From positions 124,001-188,000 of the forward strand of contig NZ_FCOF02000009.1 in NCBI RefSeq assembly GCF_001544755.2: 64,000 bases of DNA, written 5' to 3'. Both the position numbers and the translations under genes were made by a program. Under the pieces are notes generated by a model that saw only the letters and a program-made list of their open reading frames with translations, did no database searches and was not told the DNA's origin. This document shows positions 1-8,666 of the stretch, piece by piece. Each line of letters starts with the position of its first letter. Positions within the stretch are counted from its first letter, which is position 1. The stretch is from Caballeronia catudaia (GTDB lineage: Bacteria; Pseudomonadota; Gammaproteobacteria; Burkholderiales; Burkholderiaceae).

Positions 1-1
1 C

Positions 2-1804
2 GTCACGCTGCATAACGACAACTCCGTTTCCGTCGACGACGACGGCCGCGGCATCCCTTTCGGCCTGCATCCGGAAGAAGGCGTGCCGGTCGTCGAGATC
101 GTTTTCACGCGGCTGCATGCCGGCGGCAAGTTCGATAAGGCGGCGGGCGGCGCGTACACGTTCTCGGGCGGCTTGCACGGTGTCGGCGTTTCGGTGACGA
201 ATGCGCTCGCCACGCGTCTCGAAGTGACCGTCTGGCGCGACAACAAGGTGGCGCAACTCGCGTTCTCCAATGGCGACGTGATCGAAGAACTCGTGACCCG
301 TTCCCCCGAACGCGGCGAAAAGAAAAGCGGCACGCGCGTGCGTGCCTGGCCGAATCCGAAGTATTTCGATTCCGCGAATCTGCCGCTCGGCGAACTGCAG
401 CGTCTGTTGCGCTCGAAAGCCGTGCTGCTGCCGGGCGTCGAAGTGGCGCTCGTCATCGAGAAGACGGGCGAGCGTCAGACGTGGAAGTACGAAGACGGCC
501 TGCGCGGCTATCTGCTCGAAGGCATGGGCGGCAGCGAACTGCTGATTCCGCTCTTCGAGGGCGAGCGCTATGCGGAAAGCTCGAAGAACACCGAAGAGAC
601 CTTCGCGGAAGGCGAGGGCGCGTCGTGGGTGGTCGCGTGGAGCGAGGAAGGGCCGCTCTTGCGCGAATCCTATGTGAACCTGATTCCGACGCCCGCGGGC
701 GGCACGCACGAATCCGGCCTGCGCGACGGGCTCTTTCAGGCGGTGAAGAACTTCGTCGAAATTCATAATCTGCAGCCGAAGGGCGTGAAGCTGCTCGCGG
801 AAGACGTGTTCGCGCGCGTGTCGTTCGTGCTTTCGGCGAAGGTGCTGGACCCGCAGTTCCAAGGTCAGATCAAGGAACGCCTGAACAGCCGCGACGCCGT
901 GAAGCTCGTGTCGTCGTTCTCGCGGCCCGCGCTGGAGTTGTGGCTGAATCAGCACGTCGAGTTTGGCAAGAAGCTCGCGGAACTCGTGATCCGTCAGGCG
1001 CAGGCGCGCACGCGCGCCGGCCAGAAGATCGAGAAGAAGAAGAGCTCCGGCGTCGCCGTTTTGCCCGGCAAGCTGACCGATTGCGAATCGACGGACATCG
1101 CCCGCAACGAGCTTTTTCTGGTCGAGGGCGATTCGGCGGGCGGCTCCGCGAAGATGGGTCGCGACAAGGAATTCCAGGCCATCCTGCCCTTGCGCGGCAA
1201 GGTGCTGAACACGTGGGAAACCGAGCGCGACCGCCTCTTCGCGAACAACGAAGTGCATGACATCGCGGTTGCGATCGGCGTCGATCCGCATGGCCCGGAC
1301 GACAAGATCGATCTTTCGAATCTGCGCTACGGCAAGATCTGCATTCTTTCCGATGCGGACGTCGACGGCGCGCACATCCAGGTGCTTTTGCTGACGCTGT
1401 TCTTCAAGCATTTTCCGCAACTGATCGAGCGCGGCCATGTGTGCGTCGCGCGTCCGCCGCTCTTTCGCGTCGATGCGCCCGCGCGCGGCAAGAAGCCCGC
1501 GCAGAAACTCTATGCGCTCGACGAAGGCGAACTCGAAGCGATTCTCGACAAGCTGCGCAAGGACGGCGTGCGCGAAACGGCATGGACCATCAGCCGCTTC
1601 AAGGGCCTGGGCGAAATGAGCGCGGAACAGCTCTGGGACACGACCATGAACCCCGACACGCGGCGTCTCCTGCCGGTCGCGCTCGGTGACCTCGGCTTCG
1701 ATCTCACCGTTTCGCGCATGACGATGCTGATGGGCAAGGGCGAAGCGGCATCGCGCCGAAGCTGGCTCGAAGAGAAGGGCAACGAAGTCGAAGCGGACAT
1801 CTGA
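2..1804 (+). CDS. parE: DNA topoisomerase IV subunit B, 5'-truncated
   Basis: ParE is the ATPase subunit of topoisomerase IV, which decatenates daughter chromosomes together with ParC. The reading frame is open from base 2, so the start lies left of the window; 600 residues are visible, and I estimate a few tens of N-terminal residues are missing. Visible landmarks are the GHKL ATP-binding box DGRGIP near the left edge, the GGLHGVG lid region, the transducer domain, and the TOPRIM signature EGDSAGG followed by the acidic DADVDGAH motif that binds Mg. The GTG at 83 is internal, not a start. parC follows 34 bp downstream on the same strand, which is why this is called ParE rather than GyrB; gyrB is not normally paired with parC. 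Confidence 0.95.
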   Translation, partial: VTLHNDNSVSVDDDGRGIPFGLHPEEGVPVVEIVFTRLHAGGKFDKAAGGAYTFSGGLHGVGVSVTNALATRLEVTVWRDNKVAQLAFSNGDVIEELVTRSPERGEKKSGTRVRAWPNPKYFDSANLPLGELQRLLRSKAVLLPGVEVALVIEKTGERQTWKYEDGLRGYLLEGMGGSELLIPLFEGERYAESSKNTEETFAEGEGASWVVAWSEEGPLLRESYVNLIPTPAGGTHESGLRDGLFQAVKNFVEIHNLQPKGVKLLAEDVFARVSFVLSAKVLDPQFQGQIKERLNSRDAVKLVSSFSRPALELWLNQHVEFGKKLAELVIRQAQARTRAGQKIEKKKSSGVAVLPGKLTDCESTDIARNELFLVEGDSAGGSAKMGRDKEFQAILPLRGKVLNTWETERDRLFANNEVHDIAVAIGVDPHGPDDKIDLSNLRYGKICILSDADVDGAHIQVLLLTLFFKHFPQLIERGHVCVARPPLFRVDAPARGKKPAQKLYALDEGELEAILDKLRKDGVRETAWTISRFKGLGEMSAEQLWDTTMNPDTRRLLPVALGDLGFDLTVSRMTMLMGKGEAASRRSWLEEKGNEVEADI

Positions 1805-1838
1805 GCTCGGCTTGAAGCAACGCACAACGGATTAATCG

Positions 1839-4157
1839 ATGGGAATCACAGACGATCTCTTCGCCGAACAGACCGCACCGGACGGCGAGCAACTCACACT
1901 GGGCGATTACGCCGAACGCGCGTATCTCGACTACGCCGTGAGCGTGGTGAAGGGCCGCGCGCTGCCCGATGTCAGCGACGGGCAGAAGCCCGTGCAGCGC
2001 CGCATTCTCTTTGCGATGAGCGAGATGGGCCTCGCCGCCAACGCGAAGCCGGTGAAGTCGGCGCGCGTCGTCGGCGATGTGCTGGGCAAGTATCATCCGC
2101 ACGGCGATCAGTCGGCGTACGACGCGCTCGTGCGCCTCGCGCAGGACTTTTCGATGCGCTATCCGCTCATCGACGGTCAGGGCAACTTCGGCTCGCGCGA
2201 CGGCGACGGCGCCGCGGCCATGCGATACACCGAAGCGCGCCTGACGCCGATCGCGCGCCTTCTGCTCGATGAAATCGATCAGGGCACGGTCGATTTCATG
2301 CCGAACTACGACGGCTCGTTCGAAGAGCCGAAGCTGCTGCCCGCGCGCTTGCCGTTCCTGTTGCTGAACGGCGCATCGGGCATCGCGGTCGGTCTCGCGA
2401 CGGAATGTCCGTCGCACAATCTGCGCGAAGTGGCGGCGGCGGCCGTCGCGATGATCCGCGATCCGAAGATCGGTCACGCAGGTTTGATGGACAAGCTGCC
2501 GGGACCGGATTTCCCCGGCGGCGGACAGATCATCTCGTCGCAGGCAGAAATCTCGGCGGCGTACGAGACCGGCCGCGGCTCGCTCAAGGTGCGCGCGCGC
2601 TGGAAGATCGAAGAGCTCGCGCGCGGTCAGTGGCAGGTCGTCATCACGGAGTTGCCGCCGGGGGTGTCGAGCCAGAAAGTGCTGGAAGAAATCGAGGATC
2701 TCACCAATCCGAAGATCAAGCTCGGCAAGAAGACACTCACGCCCGAGCAGGTTCAGACCAAGCAGTCGATGCTCGCGCTGCTCGACGCCGTGCGCGACGA
2801 GTCCGGCAAGGACGCGCCCGTGCGGCTCGTGTTCGAACCGAAGTCGAGCCGCATCGATCAGACGGAGTTCGTCAATACGCTGCTCGCGTACACCAGCCTG
2901 GAATCGAACGCGTCGATCAATCTCGTGATGATCGGCGTGGATGGCCGGCCGCGTCAGAAGGGCATCCTCGAAATACTGCACGAGTGGGTCGGCTTCCGGT
3001 TCGTCACAGTCACGCGGCGCACGCAGCATCGCCTCGGCAAGGTCAACGATCGCATCCATATTCTCGAAGGACGGATGATCGTCTTCCTGAATATCGATGA
3101 AGTCATCCGCATCATTCGTGAAAGCGATGAGCCGAAGCAGGCGCTGATCGCGCGCTTCAATCTTTCGGACCGGCAGGCGGAAGATATTCTCGAAATCCGT
3201 CTGCGTCAGTTGGCGCGACTGGAGGCGATCAAGATCGAACAGGAGTTGAAGGAGCTGGGCGAAGAAAAGGCGAAGCTCGAAGAACTGCTCAACAGCGACG
3301 CCGCGATGAAGCGGCTGCTCATCAAGGAAATCGAGGCCGACGCGAAGCAATTCGGCGACGATCGCCGCACGCTGATCCAGCAGGCCACGCGCGCGACGTT
3401 CGAGGCGCGTGTCGTCGACGAACCGGTGACGGTCGTCGTGTCGCAGAAGGGCTGGGTCCGCGCGCTGAAGGGCCACGGGCTCGATCCGGCGGGCTTTACG
3501 TTCAAGCAGGGCGATGGCCTCTACGCCGCGTTCCAGGCGCGCACGCCGGATTCGCTCGTCGCGTGGGGCAGCAAGGGGCGCGTGTATTCGGTGCCGGTCT
3601 CGGCGCTGCCGGGCGGGCGCGGTGACGGCGTGCCGGTGACTTCGCTGATCGAGCTCGAATCGGGCACGCATCTGCTGCATTACTTCGCGGGGAACGCGGA
3701 GCAGCAACTGCTGCTGGCGTCGAGCAATGGCTTCGGCTTCGTGGCGAAGCTCGGCGATCTGATCAGCCGCCAGAAGGCCGGCAAGGCGTTCATGACGATC
3801 GACGAAGGCGCCGCGCCGCTCGCGCCGATGCCTGTCGTTCCCGGCGCGACTTACGTCGCGTGCCTGTCGAGCGCGGGGCGTCTGCTCGTGTTCGGCATGG
3901 ACGAGATGAAGACGCTGTCCGGCGGCGGGCGCGGCGTCATCCTGATGGCGCTCGATCCGAAGGAGACGTTGCGCCAGGCGCTCGCGATCGATGCGCGCGG
4001 CGTCGTGATGACCGGCACCGGGCGCGGCGGGAAGGTGAGGGACGAGAAGCTCGCGGGCTCGCAGATGCAGCTGCATCTGGGCAAGCGGGCGAGGAAGGGA
4101 AGGGCGCCGGATTCGTCGCTGAAGGTGACGGATTTGCGGCCGGTGTTCGAGGAGTGA
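1839..4157 (+). CDS. parC: DNA topoisomerase IV subunit A
   Basis: ParC is the DNA-cleaving and religating subunit of topoisomerase IV, partner of ParE encoded just upstream. The 772-residue protein has the winged-helix breakage-reunion domain with the catalytic Tyr130 in the context [10 protein letters not shown], the tower and coiled-coil regions, and a C-terminal beta-propeller with degenerate repeats. The quinolone-resistance region reads [12 protein letters not shown]: by alignment to the E. coli protein from memory, Gln91 sits where E. coli has Ser80, and Asp95 where E. coli has Glu84. The start ATG 34 bp after parE agrees with the family N-terminus. It probably forms a parE-parC operon ending at the hairpin at 4168-4195. 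Confidence 0.96.
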   Translation: MGITDDLFAEQTAPDGEQLTLGDYAERAYLDYAVSVVKGRALPDVSDGQKPVQRRILFAMSEMGLAANAKPVKSARVVGDVLGKYHPHGDQSAYDALVRLAQDFSMRYPLIDGQGNFGSRDGDGAAAMRYTEARLTPIARLLLDEIDQGTVDFMPNYDGSFEEPKLLPARLPFLLLNGASGIAVGLATECPSHNLREVAAAAVAMIRDPKIGHAGLMDKLPGPDFPGGGQIISSQAEISAAYETGRGSLKVRARWKIEELARGQWQVVITELPPGVSSQKVLEEIEDLTNPKIKLGKKTLTPEQVQTKQSMLALLDAVRDESGKDAPVRLVFEPKSSRIDQTEFVNTLLAYTSLESNASINLVMIGVDGRPRQKGILEILHEWVGFRFVTVTRRTQHRLGKVNDRIHILEGRMIVFLNIDEVIRIIRESDEPKQALIARFNLSDRQAEDILEIRLRQLARLEAIKIEQELKELGEEKAKLEELLNSDAAMKRLLIKEIEADAKQFGDDRRTLIQQATRATFEARVVDEPVTVVVSQKGWVRALKGHGLDPAGFTFKQGDGLYAAFQARTPDSLVAWGSKGRVYSVPVSALPGGRGDGVPVTSLIELESGTHLLHYFAGNAEQQLLLASSNGFGFVAKLGDLISRQKAGKAFMTIDEGAAPLAPMPVVPGATYVACLSSAGRLLVFGMDEMKTLSGGGRGVILMALDPKETLRQALAIDARGVVMTGTGRGGKVRDEKLAGSQMQLHLGKRARKGRAPDSSLKVTDLRPVFEE

Positions 4158-4167
4158 TGGGGTGATG

Positions 4168-4195
4168 GAGCGACGCGGCTACGGCTGCGTCGCTC
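4168..4195. terminator. Hairpin between convergent parC and PIN toxin gene
   Basis: A perfect 9-bp inverted repeat (GAGCGACGC ... GCGTCGCTC) with a 10-nt loop sits between the parC stop and the stop of the leftward toxin gene. There is no long T tract on either side, so intrinsic termination is likely but not certain. Confidence 0.55.
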
Positions 4196-4771
4196 TCACA
4201 AGATTGCCTTGTACATCGCGAGCGATTTGCACGTCTGAACCAACCCCTGCTTCAGCAGAATTTCAATGAACCGCTCCGCTTCCATCGGAGGGTGCCGCAA
4301 TTGCTTGCGCTGCTGCTGCGCGGCGTGAATGACGGCTGCCGGCGCAAGATCGAACAACTCATCGACGAACACGTCAGGGTGCCGCGCCTCGATTCCGAAT
4401 GGGCTCAATACCTGCTCAGGGAAGTCCTTCTCGTTGAACGTGACGATCACGCTGGCGTTGCTGCGAATGGCTGCCGCCAGCACGTGGCGATCGTCGTCGT
4501 CAGGCAAATTCAATCCGGCGATCAGGTCTTCATGCCCGCTGACGAGCGCATCGGGAACCGCCAGGTCCATCAGCTCAGCCGTCCGATCCACTTGTTCTCT
4601 CGTCAGGTCGGGACGGTTCTTCAAGAGATTGCGTTTCCACTCTTCGTGAATCTGCAGGCTCCATCGCGCCCGGAACTGTCCTGAGAGACCGAGCCACATG
4701 AGAAAGTCTGGCAGCGGCGCCGGATACAACACGCACGCGTCATAAATGACGATGAAACGGGAACTCTTCAT
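4196..4771 (-). CDS. PIN-domain toxin of a type II toxin-antitoxin pair
   Basis: A 191-residue PIN-domain protein resembling the VapC-like PIN_3 group, predicted to be a Mg-dependent ribonuclease. The acidic residues expected of the fold are visible: Asp11 in the first beta strand (IVIYDACVL), Glu43/Glu44, the run Asp91-Asp94 (PDDDDRHVLAAAI), and Asn113/Asp116 after VTFN. The C-terminal 50 residues form an extra helical tail. Its ATG overlaps the stop of the antitoxin gene by 4 bp (ATGA), the usual coupling in toxin-antitoxin operons with the antitoxin first. Base composition looks less GC-rich than the flanking housekeeping genes, which suggests acquisition. The RNA target cannot be read from the sequence. 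Confidence 0.85.
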   Translation of the reverse strand: MKSSRFIVIYDACVLYPAPLPDFLMWLGLSGQFRARWSLQIHEEWKRNLLKNRPDLTREQVDRTAELMDLAVPDALVSGHEDLIAGLNLPDDDDRHVLAAAIRSNASVIVTFNEKDFPEQVLSPFGIEARHPDVFVDELFDLAPAAVIHAAQQQRKQLRHPPMEAERFIEILLKQGLVQTCKSLAMYKAIL

Positions 4772-5235
4772 TCGTAGTCCGTTCCTAGTCTCTGTGCCTG
4801 CTCGGCCAGTGCCTTCATCGCTTCTTCGCTCATGCGGTCGCGCGCGGCCTTGTATCGCATGACATCGGCAAAGCGGACGCGCCGATGTTTGCCGGTCTTG
4901 TGCGAAGGCAGCGCTTCGGCTTCCAGCAGTTTGACGAGATGCGGACGTGAGACATTGAGCAGGTCAGCGGCTTCCTGCGTCGTCAGTACAGCATGAACCG
5001 GCACGATCTTGACGGCGTTGCCGTCGGCGAGCTCAGCGAGAATGTCGACCAGAAGGCGTAGCGCCGAAGTCGGCAATTCAATCTGATGCGCTTCGTCCTT
5101 ATCGTCGAAGATCTGGATCCGCTGCGTCTCGAAACCGGTCGACAGATACGTGGCGAGTGTGCGTTGTCCCTCGACTGCCGCCTGCACTTCGCGTTCGACC
5201 GGTAGATTCACTTCGGGATGGATAGTTCGTGTCAT
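4768..5235 (-). CDS. HTH (excisionase-type) antitoxin
   Basis: A 155-residue protein with an N-terminal region of unknown fold (about 1-80) and a C-terminal excisionase/MerR-like helix-turn-helix at about 84-131 (LTTQEAADLLNVSRPHLVKLL, then a basic HRRVRF wing). It lies directly upstream of, and overlaps, the PIN-domain gene, so it is most likely the cognate antitoxin and operon autorepressor. The reading frame extends further upstream, but the ATG at 5235 is chosen because everything before it is low-complexity, Arg-rich and overlaps the divergent promoter. A 16-bp tandem repeat 40-70 bp upstream is a candidate operator. Confidence 0.8.
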   Translation of the reverse strand: MTRTIHPEVNLPVEREVQAAVEGQRTLATYLSTGFETQRIQIFDDKDEAHQIELPTSALRLLVDILAELADGNAVKIVPVHAVLTTQEAADLLNVSRPHLVKLLEAEALPSHKTGKHRRVRFADVMRYKAARDRMSEEAMKALAEQAQRLGTDYE

Positions 5236-5261
5236 GGCGTACCCCGCCTGAATGAGCGTAG

Positions 5262-5306
5262 AACGCCATATTAATCGAAACAAACGAAAATCGAAATAAA
5301 CGAAAC
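5262..5306 (-). promoter_or_regulatory. Antitoxin promoter with 16-bp tandem operator-like repeat
   Basis: Two adjacent 16-bp direct repeats, 5275-5290 (TCGAAACAAACGAAAA) and 5291-5306 (TCGAAATAAACGAAAC), match at 14 of 16 positions. On the minus strand a TAATAT-like -10 lies around 5265-5271, so the repeats would cover the -35 area of the antitoxin-toxin operon. They also abut the ATG (5310) of the divergent CopD-like gene. Binding by the HTH antitoxin is inference. Confidence 0.5.
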
Positions 5307-5309
5307 GCA

Positions 5310-5768
5310 ATGAACAAAGCCATCGAAGCCGCGCTCTTTCTGCATCTGCTCGGCGTAGCCGTTTGGATAGGCGGGATGGTCTTCGCGCATTTCTGCCTGC
5401 GTCCCGCACTCGGCGATCTCACGCCGCAGCTACGCCTGCCGTTGTGGGAAGCGGTCTTCGCGCGATTCTTCAACTGGGTGGCGGCCGCTGTGCTCGTGAT
5501 TCTCGTCACCGGCGGCTTTTTGCTCGTGGAGTTCGGCGGCGGTCATGCGGCATGGCCGCTGCACGCGATGGCCGGGCTCGGCATCGTGATGATGCTCATC
5601 TTCGGGCATATCCGCTTCGCGGTCTTTCCGCGCATCCGCCGCGCGGTGCAGGCGCAGAACTGGCCCGACGGCGCGCGTGCGGTCGGCACCGTGAGACGGC
5701 TCGTCGTGATCAATCTTGTGCTCGGCGTCGTGACGATCGGGACGGCGGTTCTTTCTCGCGGCTTCTGA
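5310..5768 (+). CDS. CopD family integral membrane protein
   Basis: A 152-residue, almost entirely hydrophobic protein with four predicted transmembrane helices (about 7-27, 52-75, 82-103 and 128-150). The N-terminal LFLHLLGVAVWIGGMVFAH segment, with His12 and His27 in the first helix, is typical of CopD/DUF2269-type inner-membrane proteins linked to copper handling or haem-like cofactors. No copper-resistance partner gene is nearby, so the role is unassigned. It is divergent from the antitoxin gene, and its start lies only 3 bp from the repeat at 5275-5306, so its transcription could be affected by the antitoxin. Confidence 0.75.
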   Translation: MNKAIEAALFLHLLGVAVWIGGMVFAHFCLRPALGDLTPQLRLPLWEAVFARFFNWVAAAVLVILVTGGFLLVEFGGGHAAWPLHAMAGLGIVMMLIFGHIRFAVFPRIRRAVQAQNWPDGARAVGTVRRLVVINLVLGVVTIGTAVLSRGF

Positions 5769-5777
5769 ACCTCTGAG

Positions 5778-8222
5778 TCAACCGCCGCGCTCATCGGAGA
5801 GCGCGGTGCTCGACTCGTGTCCCGCATCCTTGCGCGAGCGCGGCGCCTGCCCGCGCGGCCACCCGCACACACCGAAGCGGTCGAGCAGGGCTTGCACGCC
5901 ATCCGCCGGCACAGGCCGCGAGAACAGGAAGCCCTGCGCTTCCACCGGCCCGAGCGCCGCAAGCCATGCAATCTGTTCCTCCCGCTCGGTCCCTTCGACG
6001 ACGACGGTCAGCCCCAGCGATCGCGCCAGGTTGATGATTGCCGACACCATCACACATACGCTGCGGTCCTCGGGAATCGCCTGGATGAACGAGCGGTCCA
6101 CCTTGAGCGTATCGACCGAAAAGCGGTTCAGATACGACAGCGACGAGTAGCCCGTGCCGAAGTCGTCCAGCGCGATACGCACGCCCAGACGCTTCAACGC
6201 GGCGATCTTCTCCTGCACGAGCTCCGGATACTCGACCATCACGGTTTCGGTGATTTCGAGCTCCAGCTTGTCGGGCGGAATGCCGCTCGCTTCGATCGCG
6301 CGCCCGACCGTCTCCAGCAAATCGCCGCGCCAGAACTGCACCGCCGAGATGTTCACCGCGAGCGACAGCCCCGTATAACCGTCGCGCTGCCATTGCGCGA
6401 GCTGCATGCACGCGGTGTGAATCACGAAGTCGCCGACCGCGACGATCAGTCCCGTCGACTCGGCGACCGGAATGAACTCGTTCGCCGGAATGAGCCCGTG
6501 CTGCGGATGATTCCAGCGCACGAGCGCCTCGAAGCCGGTGATGCAGCGGCGCGTCAGATCGATCTTCGGCTGATAGACGAGGAAAAGCTGCTGCTCGGTG
6601 AGCGCGACGCGCAGTTGTTGCTCCCACCGCATCAGATGATCCGCGCGATGCGACAGTTGCGGCGAATAGAACTGATAGCAGTTCCGGCCCGCGTCCTTCG
6701 CGCTGTACATCGCGAGATCGGCCTTCTTGAGCAGGTCGATCTCGCTTTCGTTCGACACCGAGAAGAGTGCGATGCCGATGCTCGCGTGCAGCACGAACGC
6801 GCTGCCGCGCACGTCGAACGGCGTGGCGAACATCGTCGAGATGTCGTTGGCGAGCGTGACCGCGCGTTGCTCGACATCGTCGCCCTTCACGACGACGACG
6901 AATTCATCGCCGCCGATGCGCGACAGCGTGCCGCTTTGCCCCACCGTCTCGGACAGCCGCGACGCGGTCATCTGCAGGACGATGTCGCCAGCGTTGTGGC
7001 CGAGCGTGTCGTTCACCGTCTTGAAGTTGTCGAGGTCGATGAAGAGCAGCGCGAGCCGTCCGATGTTCTCCGGCTGCGCCACGTCGTGACGCAGCGCGCG
7101 CAGCGTCGAGTAGCGGTTGCGCAGGCCAGTGAGCAGGTCGTATTCGACGAGATGCGTCATCTCGCGCTCGCGCCCGAGCAGCTTGCCGATCAGGCCCGTC
7201 GCGACCGCGAAGAAGCCGAGCATGGCGAGCGAGATGAAGCTCGCCATCAGCAGATAGACGTTGCGCGTGTGGTTGTAGTCGATCATCTCCTCACGCTCGG
7301 AGAGGCCGACGAGCACGCCGAGCGGATAGCCGTCGATGTGCCGGTACGACACGATGCGCTTTACGTGGTCGATCGGATCGACATAGATGCCGGACGCGTG
7401 ATCGGTCGTCGGGTAGACGCCGCTCGCGCTGAATTCGGCGTGCGCGCGATCGGCCGGGCCGCTGCGCCCGCCGCCCTTCGCGGCTGCATTGGCCGCGGCG
7501 CTCTCGGCAAGGCTGCCGCCCGTGCTGCGCGCGAGCACCGAGCCGTTATCCGACACGACGGCGATCACGCCTTCGTGACCGATCGACGCGACGTTATAGA
7601 AGTCGTTCGTGAAATAGGCCGGATTCTCCGACACCACCACGACACCGGCGAACGAGCCGTCCGGATGATTGAGCCGCCGTGTGATTTGCAGGGTCCAAAG
7701 TCCCGACACGCGCCCGCGCACCGGACGGCTGATGTAGAGCAGATCGTCGTTGGAATGCGCGTGAACCTTGTAATGCTCGCGGTCGGACAGGTCGATGGGT
7801 TTCGGATGCGGATCGGACGTGTTGCCGATGAGCGTGCCGTACTCGTCGATCAGCGACACTTGCACGAGCGTGTCGCTTTGCACGACGCCTTTCTCGACCG
7901 TCGCGATGAGATCGAAGTTATCGGGCGACTTCTCGTATTCGAACTTGACGAAGCGCGTGATCTGGTCGACCTGATGGATCGCCTTGATGGTGTGCTGCTC
8001 GAGCGCGGAGGAGAGGATGGCGGCGGAGGCCATCGATTCATGCGTCGTCGCCTCGCGCTCGACGGAGAGCCGCGCGAAGATCACCGCCCACAGCAAAACC
8101 AGCACGAAGGTCCCGAGCACGGGAATGGCCAGCAGCGCGCGCCGGCGCCGCGCCGCGGGTGCGCCGAGAAAAGTGTCGGAAAACGTGTGGCCGCGCATGC
8201 GCTTCATGACGCGTCCATGCAC
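5778..8222 (-). CDS. Membrane-anchored GGDEF-EAL cyclic di-GMP protein
   Basis: An 814-residue bifunctional-type cyclic di-GMP protein. Order: cytoplasmic N-terminus, transmembrane helix at about 29-51, periplasmic dCache-like sensor at about 60-315, second helix at about 322-348, GGDEF domain with intact GGDEF at 437-441, EAL domain with EAL at 565-567, DDFGTGYSS at 686-694 and the late EGTE motif near 743. No RxxD inhibitory site is visible in front of GGDEF. Both catalytic motif sets look intact, so cyclase, phosphodiesterase or both are possible; GTP-activated phosphodiesterase is common for this layout. The start could be the ATG at 8222 or the one five codons later. It stands alone, 9 bp from the convergent CopD-like gene. 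Confidence 0.92.
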   Translation of the reverse strand: MHGRVMKRMRGHTFSDTFLGAPAARRRRALLAIPVLGTFVLVLLWAVIFARLSVEREATTHESMASAAILSSALEQHTIKAIHQVDQITRFVKFEYEKSPDNFDLIATVEKGVVQSDTLVQVSLIDEYGTLIGNTSDPHPKPIDLSDREHYKVHAHSNDDLLYISRPVRGRVSGLWTLQITRRLNHPDGSFAGVVVVSENPAYFTNDFYNVASIGHEGVIAVVSDNGSVLARSTGGSLAESAAANAAAKGGGRSGPADRAHAEFSASGVYPTTDHASGIYVDPIDHVKRIVSYRHIDGYPLGVLVGLSEREEMIDYNHTRNVYLLMASFISLAMLGFFAVATGLIGKLLGREREMTHLVEYDLLTGLRNRYSTLRALRHDVAQPENIGRLALLFIDLDNFKTVNDTLGHNAGDIVLQMTASRLSETVGQSGTLSRIGGDEFVVVVKGDDVEQRAVTLANDISTMFATPFDVRGSAFVLHASIGIALFSVSNESEIDLLKKADLAMYSAKDAGRNCYQFYSPQLSHRADHLMRWEQQLRVALTEQQLFLVYQPKIDLTRRCITGFEALVRWNHPQHGLIPANEFIPVAESTGLIVAVGDFVIHTACMQLAQWQRDGYTGLSLAVNISAVQFWRGDLLETVGRAIEASGIPPDKLELEITETVMVEYPELVQEKIAALKRLGVRIALDDFGTGYSSLSYLNRFSVDTLKVDRSFIQAIPEDRSVCVMVSAIINLARSLGLTVVVEGTEREEQIAWLAALGPVEAQGFLFSRPVPADGVQALLDRFGVCGWPRGQAPRSRKDAGHESSTALSDERGG

Positions 8223-8666
8223 GCGTAGTCGCGTAGCGCGTGGCGTGCTGCGAACTGCGCGAAATGGATGAAGCGATGCATGTCGTGAGGCGTTCGGCCG
8301 AATCGAGTGAATATACCGCGCGCGGCGCGCAGCGGAGGGTCGGCGGATAAGCTGTCCGGGACGCGATTCACGACCCTGTCCACGTTCCGATCACATCAGC
8401 AGGCAGCGCAACGGCCGTTCGGCGAGCCGTTTTGTGCAGCAGCGCGCGAACCCCGCCATCAGCGAAACAACGAGCGTCCGGTGTCGTTAAGAGCATACGT
8501 TTGCGCTGCGGCGCGAGCGGCTCACCTCCATGACGACGCACCGTCCGATGTGAACCGCAATTGGCTATCCCCGATTGTTCAGATATTAGCGAAGCCTCGC
8601 AGATTAAGGAAGGGGCGGCGCTTGGGGGTATACGCGCGGCCTTCGTGCCGCGCGTAGGTCATTGTT
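8223..8666. other. Intergenic region upstream of the GGDEF-EAL gene
   Basis: 444 bp with no convincing gene. Near the GGDEF-EAL start there is a TATATT-like -10 on the minus strand (8310-8315). A more AT-rich patch occurs at about 8550-8620. The right end holds the hairpin after the PhzF-like gene. A 116-codon rightward frame (8307-8657) is rejected because its composition is Arg/Ala-rich and shows no recognisable domain. Confidence 0.5.
8631..8656. terminator. Hairpin downstream of the PhzF-like gene
   Basis: A perfect 10-bp inverted repeat (TACGCGCGGC / GCCGCGCGTA) with a 6-nt loop begins 10 bp past the stop of the leftward PhzF-like gene. It lacks a U tract, so it is a probable but atypical terminator. 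Confidence 0.5.

Noticed and set aside
83-1804. GTG at base 83 as the start of parE
   Set aside because: The frame is open to the window edge and encodes the conserved DGRGIP ATP-binding box before this codon.
1704-4076. 790-codon minus-strand open frame opposite parC
   Set aside because: Arg/His-rich antisense frame created by high third-position GC; parC on the other strand is a clear homologue along its whole length.
5817-8228. 803-codon plus-strand open frame opposite the GGDEF-EAL gene
   Set aside because: Same GC-driven antisense effect; no domain recognised and composition dominated by Arg, His and Ala.
8307-8657. 116-codon plus-strand frame between the GGDEF-EAL and PhzF-like genes
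   Set aside because: Low-complexity Arg/Ala composition, no ribosome-binding site, no recognisable domain.
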